The notes under the pieces are model-generated. The model ran no database searches. It was given only the letters and a program-made list of their open reading frames with translations, and was not told where the DNA came from. From the NCBI GenBank assembly GCA_016710965.1, contig JADJTW010000012.1:22900-86899 (forward strand): 64,000 bases of DNA. The letters are read 5' to 3'. This DNA comes from Flavobacteriales bacterium. GTDB taxonomy: Bacteria; Bacteroidota; Bacteroidia; Flavobacteriales_F; PHOS-HE28. Of this stretch, positions 55,125 through 61,471 are shown one piece after another; position 1 is the stretch's first letter; every line of letters begins with the position of its first letter. The translations under genes and the position numbers were made by a program.

Positions 55125-55857
55125 AGCAAGCATCGCGTACCACGGCGTGGGCAAGCGCTACGGAAAGCTGTGGGCCATGCGCAGCGTGGCTTGCGAGTTC
55201 CGCAAAGGCGAAGTGGTCATGCTCATCGGCCCCAATGCCAGCGGCAAGACGACATTGATCAAATGCCTGCTGGGGCTGGTGCGGCCCACCGAAGGGCATA
55301 TCACAGTGAATGGGAAAGCGATCGGGCCGGATCCGCACTACCGCAGGGACATTGGATACATGCCGCAGATCTCGCAATTCCCCGCGGCGCTCACCATCGG
55401 GCAATTGCTGGAGATGATGGCGGACATCCGCATGCTGGGCAAGGATGAATTGGAAGACAGCCTGGTTGAAGAACTGGGACTGCGCGCCCAACTGGACCAG
55501 CGCCTCTCCACCCTGAGCGGCGGCACCAAGCAGAAGGTGAGCGCGGTGCTGGCGCTGCGCACCCGCCCAAGTATTCTCGTCATGGACGAGCCCACCGCAG
55601 GCCTCGATCCGCTTTCCGCGAAGCGCGTGATGCAACGCGCATCCGGTGTGCGCGATGCTGGTGGTACGGTGCTCATCACCTCGCATCTGATGGAGGAAGT
55701 GGAGGCCTTCGCCGACCGCGTGGCCTACCTGGAGGATGGATCGCTGAAATTCCTGCTGCCCGTGCAGGAGATCCTGGCGAGCACTGGCGCGAAACGGTTG
55801 TCTGAAGCGTTGCCGATCATGTTGGAAGCGCGCCTCACCAATGATGCAGTGCAGTAG
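55117..55857 (+). CDS. nosF: NosF, ABC ATPase of the NosDFY complex
   Basis: This 246 aa protein has Walker A GPNASGKTTLIK, signature LSGGTKQKVSAVLAL, Walker B ILVMDEPTAGLDPLSAK and the H-loop LITSHLMEE. It drives the NosDFY machine that passes copper or sulfur from NosL to apo-NosZ. It overlaps nosD and is followed 33 bases later by nosY. Confidence 0.94.
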   Translation: MAEASIAYHGVGKRYGKLWAMRSVACEFRKGEVVMLIGPNASGKTTLIKCLLGLVRPTEGHITVNGKAIGPDPHYRRDIGYMPQISQFPAALTIGQLLEMMADIRMLGKDELEDSLVEELGLRAQLDQRLSTLSGGTKQKVSAVLALRTRPSILVMDEPTAGLDPLSAKRVMQRASGVRDAGGTVLITSHLMEEVEAFADRVAYLEDGSLKFLLPVQEILASTGAKRLSEALPIMLEARLTNDAVQ

Positions 55858-55890
55858 GTTGAAGATGAACGTGGAATCGTCCCATACCCC

Positions 55891-56658
55891 ATGCTGAAAG
55901 TCTTCAAATACACACTCATCGATCTGGCGCGCAACCGCTTCGTGCTGGGCTATGCCCTGCTCCTGCTGCTGGTTGCCCAAGGGCTCTTCGCATTGGAGGA
56001 CGACCCGACCAAAGCGTTGCTCAGCCTGGTGCAGGTGGTCATGGCGCTGGTGCCTCTGATCGCTTTGGTCTTCACCGTGGTGTACATGTACGACACGCTC
56101 GAGTTCACCCAGTTGCTGGCGGTGCAGCCCATCCGGCGCAGTTCCATCCTCGGCGGGCAATTGCTCGCGTTGGCCCTCGCCTTGCTGCTCGCGCAGCTCA
56201 TCGGCCTGGGGCTTCCGCTGGCGCTGCATTCACCCTCCCTGGCTGCAGCGGTGCTCTCGCTTTCGGGCTCGGCGCTGGTGCTGGTGTTCGCCGTGCTCGG
56301 CGCGCTCATCGCGCTGAAGCAACGCGAGAAGGCCCGTGGCGTGGGCGTGGCCCTGGCCGTGTGGTTCCTCTTCGTGCTGGTGTATGACGCCGTGCTCATG
56401 TGGGGCATGTTCACCCTCAGCGACTATCCCATCGAACCCTTCGTGGTGCCGCTGGCCGGCCTCAATCCCATCGATCTCGCGCGCATCATGGTCATGCTGC
56501 AAGTGGACCTCTCGGCCATGATGGGCTACAGCGGCGCCATCTACAAGAACTTCTTCGGCAGCGCGGCAGGGACCGGTGTGGCTGCGCTCATCCTCCTGCT
56601 GTGGGTAACGATACCCGTGCTCTTCGCCTTCCGCGTGTTCCAGCGCAAGGACCTGTGA
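55891..56658 (+). CDS. nosY: NosY, ABC permease of the NosDFY complex
   Basis: This 255 aa protein has six transmembrane helices in the ABC-2 layout (starts FKYTLIDLARNRFVLGYALLLL) with the coupling motif YDTLEFTQLLAVQPIRRSSI and the late conserved NPIDLARIMVML followed by MGYSGAIYKNFFG. The last is typical of NosY. It is the last gene of the nos run; the fasciclin gene downstream has its own motif-bearing promoter. Confidence 0.92.
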   Translation: MLKVFKYTLIDLARNRFVLGYALLLLLVAQGLFALEDDPTKALLSLVQVVMALVPLIALVFTVVYMYDTLEFTQLLAVQPIRRSSILGGQLLALALALLLAQLIGLGLPLALHSPSLAAAVLSLSGSALVLVFAVLGALIALKQREKARGVGVALAVWFLFVLVYDAVLMWGMFTLSDYPIEPFVVPLAGLNPIDLARIMVMLQVDLSAMMGYSGAIYKNFFGSAAGTGVAALILLLWVTIPVLFAFRVFQRKDL

Positions 56659-56672
56659 AGAATGCATGTGAG

Positions 56673-56718
56673 GTGACGAACATCATGTGCGGTCATCCGA
56701 TACCGGACGAAATTGTCC
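56673..56718. promoter_or_regulatory. second copy of the nos motif pair, before the fasciclin gene
   Basis: GTGACGAACATCAT (56673-56686) and TACCGGACGAAATTGTCC (56701-56718) repeat the two elements at 49992-50024. The second element matches at 15 of 18 positions and keeps the GGAC-N6-GTCC arms. The spacing between the elements differs (31 against 18 bases, start to start), so they may be independent sites. Confidence 0.65.
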
Positions 56719-56741
56719 CCTGAATGCCAAACCAACCAACG

Positions 56742-57317
56742 ATGAACACTCCAATGAAGCAAGCCGGGCTCCTGACTGCCCTGCTGCTCCCCTTCCTGAT
56801 GGCTTGTGGCGGAACCACCGAAGAGACCACCGAAGCCGCTGCTTCGGCCAATGAGCCCGGTGCCGGTCAAAGCGCCGTGGTGGATGAGATGAGCGTTCCG
56901 AACGTGGTGGGCATCGCGGTGAAATCGCCCGACCACAAGACCCTGGTGGCCGCCGTGCTGCACGTGAAATACCAGGACGTGCTCTCCAATGCCGGCCCGT
57001 TCACGGTATATGCGCCAACGGACGCCGCCTTCGCCGCACTGCCTGCGGGCACCTTGGACGAATTGATGAAGCCCGAGAACAAATCGAAGCTGGAGGATAT
57101 CCTGGAGTACCATGTAGCCCTTGGCGTATTCAAGACCGAGAACATGACCAACGGTCGTTCGGTGGGCATGGCCAATGGCGACAATGTGAAATTCTCCGTG
57201 GCCGAGGACGGAACACAGATGGTGAACGATGCCAGGGTCCTCGGTTCCGTTGTAGCGTCGAACGGCTTGGTGGTGGTCATCGATAAGGTGCTGCTGCCCG
57301 CCAAGGATCCCAGCTGA
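56742..57317 (+). CDS. fasciclin-domain lipoprotein
   Basis: The protein is 191 aa from ATG 56742 (MNTPMKQAGLLTALLLPFLMAC); ATG 56724 is possible but sits only 5 bases after the motif. The lipobox is LMAC. The single FAS1 domain has H1 NAGPFTVYAPTDAAFAALP and H2 VLGSVVASNGLVVVIDKVLLP. FAS1 proteins are cell-surface or periplasmic binding modules. Its own copy of the nos motif pair suggests co-regulation with N2O reduction; a role there is not established. Confidence 0.88.
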   Translation: MNTPMKQAGLLTALLLPFLMACGGTTEETTEAAASANEPGAGQSAVVDEMSVPNVVGIAVKSPDHKTLVAAVLHVKYQDVLSNAGPFTVYAPTDAAFAALPAGTLDELMKPENKSKLEDILEYHVALGVFKTENMTNGRSVGMANGDNVKFSVAEDGTQMVNDARVLGSVVASNGLVVVIDKVLLPAKDPS

Positions 57318-57357
57318 CCGCGGTTCTGAACAGACCGCAAGCGTCGGTGGAAGTCAG

Positions 57358-57383
57358 CGAAGGCGTCCGAAAGGGCGCCTTCG
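57358..57383 (+). terminator. terminator hairpin after the fasciclin gene
   Basis: CGAAGGCG / CGCCTTCG with a 10-base loop is followed by TTGTT, 40 bases after the stop. Confidence 0.7.
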
Positions 57384-57435
57384 TTGTTCGAGGCTGCGGT
57401 GGGAAGGATGCCGTGATGATGCGGACCCATGCCGG

Positions 57436-58119
57436 TCAGGGCGGCCCATCTCCCTGCTCCGCCTTGCGCTTTGCCAGGACCGCCGCGCGCTGCCCCTCTG
57501 AAAGGCTGCCCATGAAACGCTGGAAGTCCAGCTGCTCCATCAGCTTCACCTGCTCGGGAAAGAAGAGGCTGTGGTCCACGAAGGTGGTGATGTGCAGGAT
57601 GTTCGTCTTGTCATCGAGCACGCCGAAGAGCAGGCCCTGGCGTGCGCCGCCGAACATGTTCATGTTGGTGTTGTCCTCCCCCACCTCCTCGGCCTTGAAG
57701 GCCACATCGTAGTTGTTGGCCACGAATTGCAGCAGCCGCTCCTCGGCCTCCACATCGGGACTGAAGCGCGCCGCATATTGCTCCAGCATGTGCCGGCTGA
57801 AGTGCGTCTGGCCCCCACCGTCCCAGCGGATGCGCATGGCGCGTATGCCGTTGTCCATGCCGCGGTACCACACGAAGTGGTACACCTGTATGCCGCTCTT
57901 GCGCGCCCGCAGCACCAGGATCCAGCGGTTGCCCGAAGGGGCCGTGTAGCTCACCACCTCTTCCAGCACCGCCGTGCGATCGCCCTTCAGGTGCCTGCGG
58001 CGCAACTGCTCAAAGGGCCGCATCAGCTTGTGCGTCACCGCGAGCTTGTCATGCGAGGCGCAACGCAGCACCTCGGGTGGCGACATGCTGGGGAGGATGT
58101 GGTAGCGCGGTACCGGCAT
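57436..58119 (-). CDS. hypothetical soluble protein
   Basis: The protein is 227 aa from ATG 58119 (MPVPRYHILPSMSPPEVLRC); the frame continues 12 codons further. It is mixed alpha/beta with no signal peptide. Segments include KGDRTAVLEEVVSYTAPSG, VYHFVWYRGMDNGIRAMRIR and a GGQTHFSRHMLEQYAARF stretch. The HFSRH and CASHDKL boxes might be catalytic or metal sites, but I recognise no family. It is convergent with the fasciclin gene. Confidence 0.65.
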   Translation of the reverse strand: MPVPRYHILPSMSPPEVLRCASHDKLAVTHKLMRPFEQLRRRHLKGDRTAVLEEVVSYTAPSGNRWILVLRARKSGIQVYHFVWYRGMDNGIRAMRIRWDGGGQTHFSRHMLEQYAARFSPDVEAEERLLQFVANNYDVAFKAEEVGEDNTNMNMFGGARQGLLFGVLDDKTNILHITTFVDHSLFFPEQVKLMEQLDFQRFMGSLSEGQRAAVLAKRKAEQGDGPP

Positions 58120-58238
58120 GGCATGAAATGTAGCGCGGGCGGCGCAATTCATCAACGCACGGAGGCGCGCTCCTATCCACCAGGTACCGCGAAGTGGGAG
58201 CCACGTAAGTAGTTGGATTAGGAAGTGCCTCGCCTAAG

Positions 58239-58267
58239 AACGCAGGGTATCCAAAGACGGAAGACCC
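58239..58267. repeat. dispersed repeat, family C, copy 1
   Basis: ACGCAGGGTATCCAAAGACG followed by GAAGACCC lies just before the mntA promoter. It matches 60380-60407 with two substitutions; the hairpin here is weaker. Confidence 0.6.
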
Positions 58268-58322
58268 AGCGAAGGCTGGAGAGCTTCCGTTGTACTGGCG
58301 GACCCGAGCGCCCTCCGCTGCC

Positions 58323-58330
58323 TACCTTTG
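58323..58330 (+). promoter_or_regulatory. -7 box of the MNT/HepT promoter
   Basis: TACCTTTG is an exact TAnnTTTG match, ending only 6 bases before ATG 58337, so the mRNA would be leaderless or nearly so. The nearest TTG (58291-58293) is 29 bases away, further than usual. Confidence 0.5.
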
Positions 58331-58336
58331 GGCATC

Positions 58337-58663
58337 ATGCTCAAAGACCTGATCGACAAGGACCGCGCTGCTTTCGGGGCGTTGCTTGCGGCCAACCACG
58401 TGAGCAAGTTGTACGCCTTCGGCAGCAGTGTGCATGGACCCTTCGGACCGGACAGCGATGTGGACGTGCTGGTGGAAGTGGATGCATCCGATGAGGTTGC
58501 CGGCGGCATGCTCATCAAGGTTTGGAACGGCCTGGAGGACCTCTTCCAGCGGCCGGTGGATCTGCTTACCGAAAGCTCGCTGCGCAACCCCTACTTGCGC
58601 GCCGAGATCGAGCGCACCAAGCAATTGATCTATGACGGATCGAAGCGCCAAGTACTGGTCTGA
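58337..58663 (+). CDS. mntA: MNT-type nucleotidyltransferase antitoxin
   Basis: This 108 aa minimal nucleotidyltransferase has the signature GSSVHGPFGPDSDVDVLVE (GSx10DxD) near residue 29. In type VII toxin-antitoxin pairs, MntA neutralises the HEPN RNase HepT by adding AMP groups to its active-site Tyr. ATG 58337 is chosen (MLKDLIDKDRAAF); its stop lies 32 bases inside the hepT frame. Confidence 0.9.
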   Translation: MLKDLIDKDRAAFGALLAANHVSKLYAFGSSVHGPFGPDSDVDVLVEVDASDEVAGGMLIKVWNGLEDLFQRPVDLLTESSLRNPYLRAEIERTKQLIYDGSKRQVLV

Positions 58664-58990
58664 TATCCTTACCGCCATCACGGAGATCGAGACCTTCATC
58701 GTGGGTGTCGATTCCTTGAACGCCTACACCCGCGATGTGAAGACCAAGCGCGCCGTAGAGCGCAGCCTGTCCATCATCGGGGAGGCGATGGGCACGCTTG
58801 CCAGGTTGCAACCGGAGCTGAAGGTGGAAAGCGCACGTGCTATCCCGGCTCGTTGGCCGGGACGGGTATGCGCAACCGCCTCATCCACGCTTACGACAAT
58901 GTGGACGACAAGATCATCTGGGAAGTGGTGCGCAAGCACCTGCCAGCGCTGAAGGCCGTCGCACAAGCGCATCTGCCGCCGCAGGCCTGA
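58632..58990 (+). CDS. hepT: HepT HEPN-family toxin, one-base frameshift
   Basis: The first frame (MTDRSAKYWSDILTAITEIE...RSLSIIGEAMGTLARLQPEL) is the HEPN helical bundle but turns into junk after 58846 and stops at 58952. Adding one C to the CCC at 58844-58846 restores GSLAGTGMRNRLIHAYDNV and an open frame to 58990 (119 aa). The restored part contains the RNase motif R-x4-H-x-Y (RNRLIHAY). As written, the toxin would lack its catalytic motif and be harmless, with the antitoxin intact; alternatively the base is a sequencing error. Confidence 0.82.
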
Positions 58991-59044
58991 GCCAGCGGTG
59001 CGAGCGAAGTCCCCCGGCGCGCGCAAGGTCTGCTGTCGATCCGC

Positions 59045-60280
59045 TTATTCGCCCGCTAGCAACAGTCTTCCCTTGACCGTGCCACCGTTCCCGGACAGGA
59101 CGACGGTGTAGATGCCAGGCGCGAGCGCATCCGTAGAGAGGGTCATGGTGGGGCCCGAACCCATCGTGGACAATGCCACAGCTCCCAGCGCATCACACAC
59201 CACCAGGTTGACCGTACCGGACAAGCCATGCTGGATGGTGACCGAAGACGTCGCCGGGTTCGGTGCGATGGTGAAGCCTTGCGCCTCCTCCTCCTGCAAC
59301 CCGGTGGAAAGGGCGCAATCGCTCAGGAACCAGGAGCAGGTGGTGCTGTCCGTGGTGAAGAAGTCCAGCAGAAGCTGCGCCACCTTGTCGCGGCCGAGGA
59401 TCGAAGGGTGCGTGCCGTCATCCTGGAAGTCATCCGGGCAGATCCAGGTGAGGCCATCGCTGCGCGGTGTGGTGCCATCGGCCCACAGGTACACGCCCCA
59501 CGAAAGCCAGGGCGCGTTCGCCCCCGGCCCGGCGTACTGCAGTTCCGGATCGCCCGCGATCTGGTCGCCGATCAATTCCTTCATCGTCCATCCGTTGCGG
59601 TAGGCGTACGGCTCGGGGTTCAGCATGGTGCTGGCGTAGCCCGCGTAGATCCTGCTCGCCACGTAGCACAGGTGCGCGTTGGGGAATCGCGTGTGCAGTT
59701 CATGGGCGATGCGCTTGAACTGCACCAGTAACGAATCCGAGTGCTCCTCAATGGGTGTTGCGCCCGCCTGGTTATCGTCCTTCAACCAGATGGCCTGCAC
59801 TTGCTGGTCCGTAACACCGGCGTTCGCCAGGCGGTTGGCCACCGTGTTCCAATACGGCGCGTAGTTGGGGTGGTTGGGTGTGGAGAGGATCGTTGCGGTC
59901 TGTCCGCCCTGCGCGCCGTCCACCACGACCAGATGCGGATCCAGGTTGGGGAGCGCCGTGGCCATGGAAATGAAGGCCTGCGTTTCCTGGGTGGCGTTGG
60001 AGAACCCGATGCTCAGCCACACCACCTTCCCGTTCACCGGATCGGCAGTGCCCAGGGGATCCAGCGGCTGCACCTGCTGCGCGAAGGCCAGCCCGGCATC
60101 CAGATGCGCTTGCGGCCGCGCATTGGAACCGTTCGGGTAGAGCCCGCCCATCATCCCCAGGTAGGTGCCCGTGCCCAGGTCGTTGATGGGGATCATGCCC
60201 GTGGATGTTCCGGCGCAGTTGGCCTGGCCCATGGCCATGCCCCAAAGCCCGGAAGCAAAGAGGAGAAGAAGGGTGCGCAT
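59045..60280 (-). CDS. secreted SGNH-hydrolase-like protein with T9SS type A sorting domain
   Basis: The protein is 411 aa from ATG 60280 (MRTLLLLFASGLWGMAMGQA, signal peptide). The core has VVWLSIGFSNATQ, VVVDGAQGGQTA, IWLKDDNQAG and a late DDGTHPSILGRDKVAQ, the D-x-x-H-P block of SGNH esterases. A canonical N-terminal GDS is not obvious, so activity is uncertain. The C-terminus (GFTIAPNPATSSVTIQ...APGIYTVVLSGNGGTVKGRL) is a T9SS type A domain. Confidence 0.82.
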   Translation of the reverse strand: MRTLLLLFASGLWGMAMGQANCAGTSTGMIPINDLGTGTYLGMMGGLYPNGSNARPQAHLDAGLAFAQQVQPLDPLGTADPVNGKVVWLSIGFSNATQETQAFISMATALPNLDPHLVVVDGAQGGQTATILSTPNHPNYAPYWNTVANRLANAGVTDQQVQAIWLKDDNQAGATPIEEHSDSLLVQFKRIAHELHTRFPNAHLCYVASRIYAGYASTMLNPEPYAYRNGWTMKELIGDQIAGDPELQYAGPGANAPWLSWGVYLWADGTTPRSDGLTWICPDDFQDDGTHPSILGRDKVAQLLLDFFTTDSTTCSWFLSDCALSTGLQEEEAQGFTIAPNPATSSVTIQHGLSGTVNLVVCDALGAVALSTMGSGPTMTLSTDALAPGIYTVVLSGNGGTVKGRLLLAGE

Positions 60281-60379
60281 GGTCGGGATCTGCGTTGGCC
60301 CGTTGGACGGGGAAGAGGAGCGAAAGTAGAACCGTACCCAAGGGAGGTCCATCAGTTCCGGGGCTTGGTGGCAATGGGG

Positions 60380-60410
60380 ACGCAGGGTCTCCGAAGACGG
60401 AAGACCCTGC
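60380..60410. repeat. dispersed repeat, family C, copy 2
   Basis: ACGCAGGGTCTCCGAAGACG followed by GAAGACCCTGC forms a perfect stem GCAGGGTCT/AGACCCTGC. It is related to 58239-58267; the two copies flank the MNT/HepT and SGNH genes. Confidence 0.65.
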
Positions 60411-60484
60411 TGTGGTTTTAAATAACCCCACAGCGGTTTGGACCCGGACCACGGGTCCTGGGGAGGGCATGATAGAAGGGGTGA

Positions 60485-61060
60485 TTCCTTAATACTTCAC
60501 GAACTTCTTCATTTCTTCAGGAAAGGAACGGGAGAAATGGGATACTTAGCCATCTATCCAGATGTCGTCTTCTGCGGCTTGGACGTGCCGGGGAATACTC
60601 CTGTAGCTGATGAACAATCCTTCCTGCACAGTAAAGTCTTCCACCTCCTCCCCGTGATTGGTTTCTCGACGTCTTGATCGCCGTGCAGACTACCGCCTCC
60701 TATATCCGAGAAGTATCGCCTGGCATTCGGTCAGGTCAGTACGATCGTTATCTCACTCCCGTACCTGCCACGGGGATTCCGGTCATTTTCGCGCGGTATT
60801 GGTAGAACCGGTCAGCGCCGATGTCGCAAGACCCTTGGCCTCCTTTGTACTTTTGTAACCGGTAAGCTCAAGGTACGTGGAGCTGGTGCTTATAGTGGGG
60901 CTCTTGAAAATACCTTGGGTGCGGATCGCACTCCTGGAACCTGGAACGTGCTCTTCGTCTCGTTCTTGATGTAGTACTCAGTAAGCGACCGCGTTTGCAT
61001 GCAGCTTCTGGTACAAAGCGCCTCAATGAGGGAGCAGGGGGAATAGAAGTTTCATGCGGT
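60485..61060 (-). pseudogene. unrecognised multiply frameshifted coding remnant
   Basis: Reading the minus strand and changing frame several times gives protein-like pieces: EYYIKNETKSTFQVPGVRSA, DIGADRFYQYRAKMTGIPVA, LTECQAILLGY, LHGDQDVEKPITG, then EEVEDFTVQEGLFISYRSIP up to DDIWIDG and a stop at 60546. Base composition looks less GC-rich than the window average. I cannot name the family. It adjoins restriction-enzyme remnants, so it may be part of the same lost defence locus. Confidence 0.4.
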
Positions 61061-61092
61061 TTTGGTTAGGGTGGCGGAATAGTTGAAGGCAT

Positions 61093-61386
61093 TCTTCCGG
61101 AATAGGATCTTCCCACCCCTCCGCCATCACCACCGCCTGCTATCACCAAACGCTGGCATCGTCCCGGCCATCAGGTGGGTATTTGTGCTTCTTCAAGAGG
61201 CGTTTGATCGTCAGGCGTTACGAACTCATTCGCCAACATCACGCCTGCCGCAACACCAACTCCGTCGCCAACTCCTGCATATCCGGCGGATAGCCGAAGT
61301 ACCGCAGGTCCGCTTCACGATCACTTCAGTTTCGCCTTCACGCTCTCCTTGATCGTCCAATCGATGCTGGCGTTCTGGCGGACGCG
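61093..61386 (-). pseudogene. remnants of two type I restriction HsdR C-termini
   Basis: Minus-strand pieces in order are ASIDWTIKESVKAKLK, then after a frameshift RYFGYPPDMQELATELVL ending at 61239, then IKRLLKKHKYPPDGRDDA (61143-61217) and QAVVMAEGWEDPIPE. The first two match the C-terminal helical block of type I HsdR (DWTxxESVxAK...YGYPPD); the third matches the same block again. So two homologous HsdR ends stand side by side, both broken. Confidence 0.6.
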
Positions 61387-61471
61387 TTCGGGTGAGGATC
61401 GCGGCCGTGCGGAGCTACTCATCGGGATTGTGTAACCGAAGTAATGTCAGGCCTCGGACTGCGGGGATCGC

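Noticed and set aside
60848..60855. TACTTTTG as a plus-strand promoter
   Set aside because: It matches the -7 consensus but has no TTG at the right distance and no plus-strand gene follows.
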